64,000 nucleotides of DNA from Rivibacter sp049446155 (lineage in GTDB: Bacteria > Pseudomonadota > Gammaproteobacteria > Burkholderiales > Burkholderiaceae_C): NCBI RefSeq assembly GCF_049446155.1, contig NZ_JBMSEE010000002.1:124001-188000 (forward strand), written 5' to 3'. The notes beneath the pieces are model-generated. The model saw only the letters and a program-made list of their open reading frames with translations, was not told the origin of the DNA and made no database searches. Positions 8,759-16,782 of this stretch are shown here, piece after piece. Numbering within the stretch: the stretch's first letter is position 1; the number at the start of each line of letters is the position of its first letter. The translations under genes were made by a program, and so were the position numbers.

Positions 8759-8833
8759 GCCCCCACGCTCACTGCGTTCGCTGCCCCCCGAGGGGGCCCT
8801 TGCTGCGGACCGGCAAAGCCGGATCCGCGCAAG
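8759..8833. repeat. Dispersed two-hairpin repeat, copy 1
   Basis: A 75-base element beginning GCCCCCACGCTCACTGCGTT directly after the gltL stop. It holds a C-run/G-run hairpin (CCCCCCGAGGGGG) and a second hairpin (GCGGACCGGC, AAA, GCCGGATCCGC). A nearly identical 76-base copy lies at 44847-44922, differing by one substitution and one inserted G. Its position after a stop suggests it also acts as a transcription end signal. Confidence 0.9.
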
Positions 8834-8876
8834 TCCTGGGGCCGGCGCTGTGCGCCGGCTGACGCAGAATCCGGGA

Positions 8877-9926
8877 ATGGCCTCCCCGGACTCCCTGACC
8901 CTCACCCGTCCCGACGACTGGCACCTGCACTTGCGCGACGGCGCTGCGCTGGCCGCGGTGCTGCCGCACACGGCCGCGCAGTTCGCGCGCGCGATCGTGA
9001 TGCCCAACCTCAAGCCGCCGGTCACCACGGCGGCGCAGGCGCTGACCTATCGCGAGCGCATCCTCGCGGCGCGGCCGAAAGAGGGGCCGGGCAGCGGCTT
9101 TGCGCCGCTGATGACGCTCTACCTGACCGACAACACGCCGCCCGACGAGATCCGTCGCGCCAAGGACGCGGGCGTCGTCGCGCTCAAGCTCTATCCGGCC
9201 GGCGCCACGACCAACAGCGACGCCGGCGTCACCGACCTGCGCAAGTGCTATCGCACGCTCGAGGCGATGCAGCGCGAGGGCCTGCTGTTCCTGGTGCACG
9301 GCGAGGTCACCGACCCGGACATCGACTTGTTCGACCGCGAGGCGGTGTTCGTCGAGCGCCAGATGATCCCGCTGCGCCGCGACTTCCCCGAACTCAAGGT
9401 CGTGTTCGAGCACATCACGACGCGCGAGGGCGCGCAGTACGTGGCCGAGGCCGGGCGCTTCACTGCGGCCACCGTGACGCCGCAGCACCTGCTCTACAAC
9501 CGCAACGCCATCTTCACCGGCGGCCTGCGCCCGCATTACTACTGCCTGCCCGTGCTCAAGAGCGAGGAGCATCGCCTCGCGCTGGTGGCCGCCGTCGCCA
9601 GCGGCAGCGACCGCTTCTTCCTCGGCACCGACAGCGCGCCGCACGCGGCGCAGTTCAAGGAGCATGCCGCCGGCCACGCGGGCTGCTACACGGCGTTGTC
9701 GGCGCTGGAGCTCTATGCCGAGGCCTTCGAGGCGGCCGGTGCGCTCGACAAGCTCGAGGCCTTCGCCAGCTTCCACGGCCCCGACTTCTACGGCCTGCCG
9801 CGCAACACCGGCACCGTGACGCTGCGGCGCGAGAACTGGACCCTGCCCGAGACCGTGCCGTTCGGCGACGCGACGCTCAAGCCACTGCGCGGCGGCGAGA
9901 CGCTGCGCTGGCGTCTCGTGAACTGA
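8877..9926 (+). CDS. pyrC: Dihydroorotase
   Basis: A 349-residue class II dihydroorotase, which closes carbamoyl aspartate to dihydroorotate in pyrimidine synthesis. The binuclear metal site is intact: HLH (His16, His18), the carboxylated Lys104 in ALKLYPAGATTNS, His141 (VHGEVT), His179 (FEHIT) and the catalytic Asp252 in LGTDSAPHA. The start ATG at 8877 gives MASPDSLTLTRPDDWHLHLR, the family N-terminus. It lies 44 bases past a dispersed repeat and is probably expressed from its own promoter rather than with glt. The NYN-domain gene follows 16 bases later. Confidence 0.95.
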   Translation: MASPDSLTLTRPDDWHLHLRDGAALAAVLPHTAAQFARAIVMPNLKPPVTTAAQALTYRERILAARPKEGPGSGFAPLMTLYLTDNTPPDEIRRAKDAGVVALKLYPAGATTNSDAGVTDLRKCYRTLEAMQREGLLFLVHGEVTDPDIDLFDREAVFVERQMIPLRRDFPELKVVFEHITTREGAQYVAEAGRFTAATVTPQHLLYNRNAIFTGGLRPHYYCLPVLKSEEHRLALVAAVASGSDRFFLGTDSAPHAAQFKEHAAGHAGCYTALSALELYAEAFEAAGALDKLEAFASFHGPDFYGLPRNTGTVTLRRENWTLPETVPFGDATLKPLRGGETLRWRLVN

Positions 9927-9942
9927 CCTGGAGCCGACGACG

Positions 9943-10689
9943 ATGGACGACGACTGGATCCGCACCGCGCTCTTGATCGACGCGGACAACGTCAACGTCG
10001 AGGTCGTCGCCGAAGTGATCCGCCGGCTCGAGTCGGGCGGCGTGCGCCGCCTGCAGCACCGTCGCGCCTACGGCAGCCTGCAGAAGGCCCAGGAGTTCGC
10101 CGCGCTGTGCCAGCAGCATGCGATCCGATTCGTCTGCACCACTTACGCCGGCACCAACGGTACCGACATCGCGCTGGCGATCGACGCGGTGGAGCTGGCG
10201 ATCAACGAGCCGTACGACGACGCGGCCATCGTCACCTCCGACTGCGACTTCCTGCCGCTGGTGGTGCGCCTGCGCGAACTGGGCTGCCGCGTGATCGGCT
10301 TCGGCCAGGAGGGCAAGACCGCGCGCGACCTGAAGGACTACCTGCGCGTCTACGACGAGTTCTCGGTCGTCGCGACGAGCGCGGCGGCCAAGGCGGTGAA
10401 GACGACTGCGCGCAAGCAGACCGCGCGCGCGCAGCCGCCCAAGCCGGCGGGCGCGAGCGTGGCCATCCTTCACCCGCCGCTCGACGAGGAGCTGCGTCGC
10501 ATCCTCGAGGCCGTGCCGGCGCTGATGGAAGGCCAGAAGGTCGAACTCGGCACTGCCGCTTCGCTGCTGCGCGCGGCCGGCCTGCTGGCACGCAATGCGC
10601 CGTCGACCAAGCTGTTCAAGAAGTACCCGGAGCGCTTCGAGCTCACGCCGACCCGGCAGCCGAACAAGGTGCTCTACAAGGCCCGCTGA
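9943..10689 (+). CDS. NYN-domain protein with C-terminal OST-HTH/LOTUS domain
   Basis: 248 residues. Residues 5-140 form a NYN (PIN-like, LabA/DUF88) domain with the acidic residues of a metal-dependent nuclease: LLIDADNVN (Asp13, Asp15), NGTDIALAID (Asp75) and VTSDCDFLPL (Asp100, Asp102). A basic Ala/Lys/Pro linker (about 127-155) leads to an OST-HTH/LOTUS-like module (about 160-245, LDEELRRILEAV ... FKKYPERFEL ... VLYK), a fold tied to RNA binding. The arrangement suggests an RNA-directed ribonuclease, but no substrate is known. It follows pyrC by 16 bases and could share its transcript. Confidence 0.82.
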   Translation: MDDDWIRTALLIDADNVNVEVVAEVIRRLESGGVRRLQHRRAYGSLQKAQEFAALCQQHAIRFVCTTYAGTNGTDIALAIDAVELAINEPYDDAAIVTSDCDFLPLVVRLRELGCRVIGFGQEGKTARDLKDYLRVYDEFSVVATSAAAKAVKTTARKQTARAQPPKPAGASVAILHPPLDEELRRILEAVPALMEGQKVELGTAASLLRAAGLLARNAPSTKLFKKYPERFELTPTRQPNKVLYKAR

Positions 10690-10715
10690 AGACCCAGCCA
10701 CTGAAGGAGACCGCG

Positions 10716-11030
10716 ATGATCAAGGTCAGCGTGATGTACCCCAACACGCCCGGCGCCCGTTTCGACCACGCCTACTACCGCGACAAGCACATGCCGCTGG
10801 TCGCCGCGCGCATGGGCGCCCAGCTGAAGTCCTACACGGTCGACAAGGGCCTGGCCGGCGGCACGCCCGACGCGCCGCCGACCTACGTGGCGATGTGCCA
10901 CCTGTTCTGCGACTCGGTCGAGTCCTTCAACGCCGGCTTCGGCCCGCACGCGAAGGAGATCCTCGGCGACATCGCGAACTACACCGACCTGCAGCCGCAG
11001 ATCCAGATCAGCGAAGTCGTCAAAGGCTGA
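10716..11030 (+). CDS. EthD family protein
   Basis: A 104-residue dimeric ferredoxin-like fold protein of the EthD family (MIKVSVMYPNTPGARFDHAY, YYRDKHMPLV with the conserved His, and an acidic/aromatic C-terminus). The Tyr-Tyr-x-x-Lys-His stretch is the family hallmark. EthD was first found with an ether-degrading P450 system but most members have no defined activity. An AAGGAGA ribosome site lies 6 bases before ATG. It is 26 bases downstream of the NYN gene and converges on cysK with a 10-base gap, where no terminator is visible. Confidence 0.85.
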   Translation: MIKVSVMYPNTPGARFDHAYYRDKHMPLVAARMGAQLKSYTVDKGLAGGTPDAPPTYVAMCHLFCDSVESFNAGFGPHAKEILGDIANYTDLQPQIQISEVVKG

Positions 11031-11040
11031 GTCGAGGCGC

Positions 11041-11961
11041 CTATTCCACCGGCAAGAAGCCGTCGATCGACAGGTAGCGCTCGCCGGTGTCGTAGTTGAA
11101 GCCCAGCACCCGCGCGCCGGCCGGCAGCTTGGGCAGGTGCTGCGCGATCGCCGCCAGCGTCGCGCCCGAGGAGATGCCGACCAGCAGGCCTTCCTCGCGC
11201 GCGCAGCGGCGTGCCATGTCCTTGGCCGCCTCGGCCTCGACGGTGATCACGCCGTCGAGCAGGCTCGTGTCCAGGTTGCGCGGGATGAAGCCCGCGCCGA
11301 TGCCCTGGATCGGGTGCGGCGACGGGCTGCCGCCGCTGATCACCGGGCTCGCGGCCGGCTCGACGGCGTAGACCTTGAGCCGCGGCCACCGGGCCTTGAG
11401 CACCTGTGCGCAGCCCGTGATGTGGCCGCCGGTGCCCACGCCGGTGATCAGCGCATCGAGCCCGTCGGGAAAATCGGCGGCGATCTCCTGCGCGGTGGTG
11501 CGCACGTGGACGTCGATGTTGGCCGGGTTTTCGAATTGCTGCGGGATCCACGCGCCGGGCGTTTGCGCCTGCAGTTCCTCGGCGCGCGCGATCGCGCCCT
11601 TCATGCCCTTTTCGCGCGGCGTCAGCACGAAGGTCGCGCCGTAGGCCAGCATCAGGCGGCGGCGCTCGACGCTCATGCTCTCGGGCATCACCAGCACCAG
11701 CTTGTAGCCCTTGACCGCGGCCACCATCGCGAGGCCGACGCCGGTGTTGCCCGAGGTCGGCTCGATGATCGTGCCGCCGGCCTTCAGCAGGCCGTCGCGC
11801 TCGGCCGCCTCGATCATCGACAAGGCGATGCGGTCCTTGATCGATCCGCCGGGGTTCGAGCGCTCGGACTTCACCCACACTTCGTGCGACGCGCCGAACA
11901 GCCGGTTGATGCGGATGTGCGGCGTCGCGCCGATGGTGTCGAGAACGCTTTGGGCTTTCAT
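11041..11961 (-). CDS. cysK: Cysteine synthase A (O-acetylserine sulfhydrylase)
   Basis: A 306-residue PLP enzyme that makes cysteine from O-acetylserine and sulfide. The PLP lysine is Lys42 in SNPGGSIKDR; SGNTG (70-74) binds the substrate carboxylate; GVGTGGHITG binds the PLP phosphate; and GIGAGFIPRNLD with GISSGA are typical of CysK rather than CysM. The start at 11961 gives MKAQSVLDTIGATPHIRINR. It is transcribed divergently from the RNase P RNA gene, with only 49 bases between them, so the two promoter regions must overlap. No other sulfur genes are nearby. Confidence 0.92.
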   Translation of the reverse strand: MKAQSVLDTIGATPHIRINRLFGASHEVWVKSERSNPGGSIKDRIALSMIEAAERDGLLKAGGTIIEPTSGNTGVGLAMVAAVKGYKLVLVMPESMSVERRRLMLAYGATFVLTPREKGMKGAIARAEELQAQTPGAWIPQQFENPANIDVHVRTTAQEIAADFPDGLDALITGVGTGGHITGCAQVLKARWPRLKVYAVEPAASPVISGGSPSPHPIQGIGAGFIPRNLDTSLLDGVITVEAEAAKDMARRCAREEGLLVGISSGATLAAIAQHLPKLPAGARVLGFNYDTGERYLSIDGFLPVE

Positions 11962-11995
11962 GTCCGTGAGGCTCCGTGGGTCGGGAGGGTGGGCC

Positions 11996-12001
11996 GATAA
12001 T
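11996..12001 (+). promoter_or_regulatory. Probable -10 box of rnpB
   Basis: GATAAT lies 9 bases before the first base of the RNase P RNA helix, the correct distance for a housekeeping -10. No convincing -35 is seen 16-18 bases further upstream. Confidence 0.55.
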
Positions 12002-12010
12002 GACGCTCGT

Positions 12011-12351
12011 GAAGCGGACCAGACCGCCGCTGGCACGATCACCGAAAGGTGGTGCTGGAGGAAGGTCCGGACTGCGCAGGGCAGCGTAGCAGGTAACACC
12101 TGTCCACCGCGAGGTGAGGATCAGAGCAACAGAGACGAGTCTTCGGCGCGGCTTTGGCCGGGTCGAGGGGTGAAACGGGCAATCTCTACGCGCAGCAACA
12201 CCAAATAGGCACACATCGATCCGGCCCGGGGAGTGTGCGGGTAGGTGGCACCGAGCCGCACGGGCGACCGGCGGCCCAGAGGAATGGCGGTCACGCGCGC
12301 GGCGTCGCAAGGCGCGGCGCGTGCACAGAATCCGGCCTATCGGTCCGCTTC
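12011..12351 (+). ncRNA. rnpB: RNase P RNA, bacterial class A
   Basis: About 341 bases with the hallmarks of the catalytic RNA that trims tRNA 5' ends. The terminal helix P1 is perfect: GAAGCGGACC (12011-12020) pairs with GGTCCGCTTC (12342-12351). The 5' core contains GAGGAAAGTCC-like GGAGGAAGGTCCGGACTGC (12057-12075). The 3' core contains CACAGAATCCGGCCTATCGG just before the closing strand. Other landmarks are the CAGGTAACACCTG hairpin, AGAGACGAGTC and GGGGTGAAACGGGCAATC. The exact ends are inferred from P1. It is divergent from cysK. Confidence 0.95.
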
Positions 12352-12388
12352 ACACTTTGAACAACAAGGGTCCACAGGCCCAGGATCG

Positions 12389-13618
12389 ATGAACCCCGAC
12401 GCCCATGACATCTGGCGAGCCCCCAAGTGGGCACTGGCCGTGCTGCTCGCCTGCCTGGGCATGCTGGGGCCGTTCGCGATCGACACCTACCTGCCGGCGT
12501 TTTCCGGCATTGCCAGGTCGCTCGACGCGACGCCGCTGCAGATGCAGCAGACGCTGTCGGCGTATCTGTTCGGCTTCGCCTTCATGAGCCTGTTCCACGG
12601 CGCGCTGTCCGACAGCTTCGGGCGCCGGCCGGTGGTGCTGTGGGGCATTGCGGTGTTCACGCTGGCCTCGGCCGGCTGCGCGCTGTCGCAGAGCATCGGC
12701 CAGCTGGTGTTCTTTCGCGCGCTGCAGGGGCTGTCGACCGGCGCCGGCATCGTCGTCTCGCGCGCGGTGATCCGCGACATGTTCCCGCCCGCCGACGCGC
12801 AGCGCGTGATGTCGCAGGTGACGATCTACTTCGGCGTCGCGCCTGCGGTCGCGCCCATCATCGGCGGCTGGCTGTTCGTGCACCTCGGCTGGCATTCGAT
12901 CTTCTGGTTCCTCACGCTGGTGGGCGCGGCGCTGTGGATCTCGAACTGGCGGCTGCTGCCCGAGACGCTGCACGCCAGCCATCGCCAACCGTTCGAGTTC
13001 AAGCACCTGATGGCCGGCTACTGGCAGCTCGGCGGCAGCCTCAAGTTCGTGACGCTGGCCTTCGCCAGCGGCATCCCGTTCAACGGCATGTTCCTGTATG
13101 TGCTGTCGGCACCGGTGTTCCTCGGCGAGCACCTGCGGCTCGCGCCGACCGAGTTCTTCTGGTTCTTCATGCTGACCATCAGCGGCATCATGGGCGGCGC
13201 CTGGTGGAGCGGGCGCCTGGCCGGCAGGCTGCCTCCCCAGCGTCAGATCCGGCGGGGCTTTCGCATCATGGTCGCGGTGTCGCTCGTCAACGTGGCGCTG
13301 AACTTTGCGCTCGAGCCCAGCGCCTGGTGGGCGCTGCCGCCGATCGCGATCTTCGCGTTCGGCTGGGCGCTGATGGTGCCGGTGGTCACGCTGCTGGTGC
13401 TGGACCTGCACCCCGAGCGGCGCGGCATGGCGAGCTCGCTGCAGGCTTTCGTCGGCAGCCTGGCCAACGCGCTGGTGGCCGGTGCGATCGCGCCGCTGGT
13501 GATGCATTCGACGCGTGCGCTGGCGGTCGCGTCGCTGCTGATGATGGGCATCGGGCTGGTCGCGTGGCTGTGGGTGCGCCCGCGGCTCACGCCCGCGGGC
13601 GTCGGTGTCGCCGCGTGA
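12389..13618 (+). CDS. Bcr/CflA-type MFS drug exporter
   Basis: A 409-residue, 12-helix major facilitator of the DHA1 Bcr/CflA group, which exports drugs and small metabolites by proton antiport. Motif A is seen as GALSDSFGRRPVVLWG (loop 2-3) and the group pattern FAIDTYLPAF in helix 1 is present; RALQGLSTGAGIVVSRAVIRD matches the family motif in helices 4-5. The start ATG at 12389 lies 37 bases after rnpB. The substrate is unknown; bicyclomycin, chloramphenicol or sulfonamide resistance is known only for relatives. The last 14 bases overlap the next gene. Confidence 0.88.
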   Translation: MNPDAHDIWRAPKWALAVLLACLGMLGPFAIDTYLPAFSGIARSLDATPLQMQQTLSAYLFGFAFMSLFHGALSDSFGRRPVVLWGIAVFTLASAGCALSQSIGQLVFFRALQGLSTGAGIVVSRAVIRDMFPPADAQRVMSQVTIYFGVAPAVAPIIGGWLFVHLGWHSIFWFLTLVGAALWISNWRLLPETLHASHRQPFEFKHLMAGYWQLGGSLKFVTLAFASGIPFNGMFLYVLSAPVFLGEHLRLAPTEFFWFFMLTISGIMGGAWWSGRLAGRLPPQRQIRRGFRIMVAVSLVNVALNFALEPSAWWALPPIAIFAFGWALMVPVVTLLVLDLHPERRGMASSLQAFVGSLANALVAGAIAPLVMHSTRALAVASLLMMGIGLVAWLWVRPRLTPAGVGVAA

Positions 13619-14795
13619 AGGCCGCGCCGCCGCGCTGGGCGCGGCGCTGATCGTCGCGGCGCTCGCGTGGGTTGCGCTGCGCGCCGAGGTCGAGACCGAG
13701 TCCGCCGTGCCGGCCGTGCGCGGCTCGTCGTTCCCCTGGTACTTCTCGGACGGGCGCGCCGGGGTCGCCGAGCCGGCGCCGGCAGCCAGCGCCGCGTCGG
13801 CGTCACCGGCGGACGACGTGCCTCACTTCGAGGTCTGCGGCTTCGGCCGGCGCGCCTTGCCGCCGGACGAGCCGGCGAGCGCCGCCGGCGCGCTGCCACC
13901 GGACGACTGGCCCGAGCTCGAAGCCGCCGCCGCGGTGGCGGCGCAGCGCATGGCCGCGCAGCTGCAAGGCGAAAGCGACGAGCGCTCGCGCGCCATCGGC
14001 TTGTGGCTGGCCGACGTGTACGAGCGACTGCTGGGCAAGGGCACGCCATCGCCGGCCGGCGGCGCGCCGCGCGCGGCGCTGGTGGGACTGGCCTTGCGCA
14101 CGCGCGATGCCGAGGTCTACGCCCGCGCGTGGGCCGCCTGCCATCCCGGCTCGGGGCCGACGAACGCCGATGACGATGGGCACGGCTGCGAGCGCCTGAG
14201 CATTGACCAATGGGCGCGGCTCGATCCGGGCAATGCGGTGCCGTGGCTGTGGTCGCTGCAGCGCGCGAGCGCGCAGCATTCGCAGCCCGAGCTGTCCGAG
14301 GCGCTGTATCGCCTCGGACAGTCGACGCGCTTCGACGACGGCTTCGGGCGCGCGCCGGCGCAGATCCTCGCGCTCGAGCCGGCGGAACTGCCCAGCGGCC
14401 TGCAGGCGCTGGTCGCGGTCTCGGCGAGCGGGATCGAGTCGCTGAACCTGCCCGCGTTCGGCGCGCTGTCGCAGGTCTGCGAACGCGCCGCGCTGGCCGA
14501 TGCGAACCGCCGCGCGCTGTGCGAAGCGGTCGCCGAACGCCTGGTCGATGCGTCGGGGTCCAAGCTGGCGCTGGCGGTGGGCATCGGCGTCGGCAAGCGC
14601 CTGGGCTGGCCGGCCGCGCGCGTGCAAGCGCTGGAGCGGCAGTACCGCGAGGCGGCGCAGGTGCTGCAGGCGCGCGCGCCGCGCGATTTCGCCTCCTGCG
14701 AGGGCGTGCCGGCGTTACGCTCGTACTTCCGGAACGTGGCCGCGCACGGCGAACTCGGCGCCGCGCGCGCGGCCATGGCCCTGCCGACGCAGTGA
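13605..14795 (+). CDS. Membrane-anchored protein of unknown function, paralogue 1
   Basis: 396 residues starting at a GTG that overlaps the exporter gene by 14 bases. One transmembrane segment near the N-terminus (about 8-27) is followed by a Pro/Ala-rich linker and a helical domain. I do not recognise the family. Marked features are VCGFGRRAL (77-85), paired cysteines in CHPGS...GCERL, and a C-terminal block CERAALADANRRALCEAVAER ending near CEGVPALRSYF. The next gene has the same order of motifs, so this is a tandem duplication. The domain is probably periplasmic, where cysteines could form disulfides, but topology is inferred. No catalytic motif is seen. Confidence 0.75.
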   Translation: MSPREGRAAALGAALIVAALAWVALRAEVETESAVPAVRGSSFPWYFSDGRAGVAEPAPAASAASASPADDVPHFEVCGFGRRALPPDEPASAAGALPPDDWPELEAAAAVAAQRMAAQLQGESDERSRAIGLWLADVYERLLGKGTPSPAGGAPRAALVGLALRTRDAEVYARAWAACHPGSGPTNADDDGHGCERLSIDQWARLDPGNAVPWLWSLQRASAQHSQPELSEALYRLGQSTRFDDGFGRAPAQILALEPAELPSGLQALVAVSASGIESLNLPAFGALSQVCERAALADANRRALCEAVAERLVDASGSKLALAVGIGVGKRLGWPAARVQALERQYREAAQVLQARAPRDFASCEGVPALRSYFRNVAAHGELGAARAAMALPTQ

Positions 14796-14799
14796 AGCA

Positions 14800-16206
14800 A
14801 TGACGAGCGGCCACGCCATTCCCACCGGCCCCGGCCTGGTCGGGGTGGGCCTGCTGCTGCTTGCGCTGGCGGCCGTGGTGTGGCGCATCTCGGAGCGCCC
14901 GCTCGCGCGCGTCGAATTGAGCGCGCGCACCGCCGATGCCGTCGCGCTGTGGTCCGTGACCTCGTCGGCCGCGCCGGCGGCGCCGCGCGCGCCGGCGAGG
15001 CGCATGCTCGTGCAGGCAGCGGCATCGGGCGAATCGGCCGCGATCGAGGTGTGCGGCTTCGGTCGCCGCGCGCTGGCCGACGGCTCGGCTGCCGCGCAGC
15101 AGAACCTGGAGACGGTCTGGCCCGAGCTCGACGGCGCGGTCGCGGCCGCCTCGCTGCAGATCACCGAACGCTTGCGCGCGGACGCCGACGAACGCCGGCG
15201 CGCGGTCGGCCTGTGGCTGAGCGACGGCCTCGAGATGCTGGCCGACGATCGCGCGCAGTCGGCGGCGGCCGCGGCCTGCCTGGCGCGCAGCGGCTGCGCG
15301 TCGCAGGCCAAGGCGGTCCAGGCCGCGACCGAGGCGGCCTGCACGGGTCGCAGGACCTGCACCAGCGAGGCCCAGGCCGCCGGCGCCGCGACGGCCAGCG
15401 CCTGCGCCGCGGCCAGCGGCTGCGCGAACGCCGCGCCGCCCTCCGGCGCGCAGGGCCCGCGCCCGCGCGAGACGCGCGACCTGCTCGCGGCGATGGCCGC
15501 GCGCACGCACGACCCGCAGGTCTACGCGCTGGCCTGGAGCGCCTGCACGACGACGCTCGGGCCACGCGCGTCGATGGGCGCGGCGTGCGCGGCGCTGCGC
15601 ACGGCGCAGTGGTCGCGGCTCGATCCCGACAACGGCCTGCCGTGGCTGGTCGCGCTGGAGCAGGCGGCCGAGCGCGGCCAGGCCGCCGAGTTCGACGACG
15701 CGCTGTACCGCCTGGGCCAGGCGCGGCGCATCGAGCAGGGCTTCGGCCGCGCCGCGGCGACCCTGCTGTCGCTGCCGCTGCCCGAGCTGCCCGAGGGCCT
15801 GCAGGCGCTGGCCGCGCTCGACGCGATCGGCATCGAGCAGGTCGCTTTGCCCGGCTGGCCGGCGCTTCAGCAGGCCTGCGGCGGCGCACGGCTGGCCGAC
15901 CCCAACCGCCGCACGCTGTGCCAGGCGGTGGCCGAGCGCCTGGTGCACGATGCCGACACGCAAGGCCTGCTGGGCCTGGGGCTGGCGCTCGGCCGCGAAC
16001 TCGGCTGGCCGGCCGAGCGACTGGCCGACCTGGAAGCCGAGCGCAAGGACGCGGCCGACGCGCTGACCGCGCAACTGCCCTCCGGCCACCCCACCACCTG
16101 CGACGGCGTCGCGGCGCTGCGCAGCCACTTCCAGCGTGTGGCCACGCTCGGCGAGGTCGGCGCGGCGCGCCAGGCGCTGCGCGAACGAAACGCCCAAGCG
16201 CGCTGA
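14800..16206 (+). CDS. Membrane-anchored protein of unknown function, paralogue 2 with Cys repeats
   Basis: 468 residues starting 4 bases after paralogue 1 stops. A single N-terminal transmembrane helix (about 11-29) is followed by the shared domain: VCGFGRRAL (84-92), LWLSDGLEML, VYALAWSACT, QWSRLDPDNGLPWL, YRLGQARRIEQGFGRA and CQAVAERLV ... CDGVAALRSHF. Against paralogue 1 it carries an extra segment at about 153-220 containing three 21-residue units, each with Cys-x5-Cys. Function is unknown. Conservation of the cysteines in the shared part argues that they matter structurally. Close spacing implies co-expression with paralogue 1. Confidence 0.75.
   Translation: MTSGHAIPTGPGLVGVGLLLLALAAVVWRISERPLARVELSARTADAVALWSVTSSAAPAAPRAPARRMLVQAAASGESAAIEVCGFGRRALADGSAAAQQNLETVWPELDGAVAAASLQITERLRADADERRRAVGLWLSDGLEMLADDRAQSAAAAACLARSGCASQAKAVQAATEAACTGRRTCTSEAQAAGAATASACAAASGCANAAPPSGAQGPRPRETRDLLAAMAARTHDPQVYALAWSACTTTLGPRASMGAACAALRTAQWSRLDPDNGLPWLVALEQAAERGQAAEFDDALYRLGQARRIEQGFGRAAATLLSLPLPELPEGLQALAALDAIGIEQVALPGWPALQQACGGARLADPNRRTLCQAVAERLVHDADTQGLLGLGLALGRELGWPAERLADLEAERKDAADALTAQLPSGHPTTCDGVAALRSHFQRVATLGEVGAARQALRERNAQAR
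15256..15444 (+). repeat. Three 63-base units coding for 21-residue Cys-x5-Cys repeats
   Basis: Inside paralogue 2, residues 153-173, 174-194 and 195-215 form three successive units. The cysteine pairs sit at 160/166, 181/187 and 202/208, an exact 21-residue spacing for both positions. The units are otherwise Ala-rich and have diverged, so the pattern is clearer in protein than in DNA. Confidence 0.8.
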
Positions 16207-16218
16207 AGCGAGGATGCG

Positions 16219-16689
16219 ATGCACTACGAACACCTGATCCAGATCAACGACCCCGGCAACCCGCTCGTCGAGCCGATGACGCGCGAGCAGCTGTGGCGCG
16301 GCATCGAGCGCCGCGTGCGCGAGCCGCAGCGCTTCGAGCTCGGCCCCGACCGCTGTGAGGTCGTCGAGCAGATCGCGCTGCGCGGCGAAGGCACGCAGCT
16401 CGCGCGCACGGTGCACTTCGGCGCGCTGCGCATCGAAGACGAGGTGACGCTCGAGCCGCAGCGCCGCGTGGTCTTCACGCCGCGGCCGCAGCCCGGGCTC
16501 GCCGCGGTGCGGCTGGCGATCACCATCGAGGAGCCGGCGCCCGATGCGCTGTTCCTGCGCTTCGCCTACGATTCGCCGCCCGAGCACGACGACCCGCAGA
16601 CCGACGAGGTGCGCACCCAGGCCTGGCTTGGCAACGACCGCGACATGGTGCGCCAACTGCGCCGCTGGCTGCGCGATGCGACCTTGTGA
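16219..16689 (+). CDS. SRPBCC family protein (DUF1857/AtaL-like)
   Basis: 156 residues with the pattern of the AtaL-like branch of the SRPBCC (START-like) fold: EHLIQINDPGNPLVEPMTRE at the N-terminus, then QLWRGIERRVREPQRFELG, and an alternating beta-sheet region ending in a C-terminal amphipathic helix (MVRQLRRWLRDATL). These proteins bind hydrophobic ligands in a central pocket; no ligand is known for this branch. It begins 12 bases after paralogue 2, so it may be part of the same transcript. No signal peptide is seen. Confidence 0.75.
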   Translation: MHYEHLIQINDPGNPLVEPMTREQLWRGIERRVREPQRFELGPDRCEVVEQIALRGEGTQLARTVHFGALRIEDEVTLEPQRRVVFTPRPQPGLAAVRLAITIEEPAPDALFLRFAYDSPPEHDDPQTDEVRTQAWLGNDRDMVRQLRRWLRDATL

Positions 16690-16782
16690 GGCCGAACCGG
16701 AAACGCGCTGGCAACATCGGCTTCACGCGCCGCGGCTAGGCTCGCGGCTTCGCCGGCTCGGCGACAGACAACGGGAGATTCC

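Noticed and set aside
8759..8876. The repeat and following hairpin (GCCGGCGCTGTGCGCCGGC) as a pyrimidine attenuator before pyrC
   Set aside because: A nearly identical repeat lies at 44847 beside unrelated genes and there is no U-rich tract next to the pyrC start; the extra small hairpin alone is weak evidence.
13243..16656. A very long open frame on the minus strand (over 1,100 codons) opposite the two paralogues
   Set aside because: Its product is Arg/Ala/Gly-rich low-complexity sequence without family motifs, and it runs antisense to genes with clear conserved pairs. At about 70 % GC, stop-free antisense frames of this length are expected.
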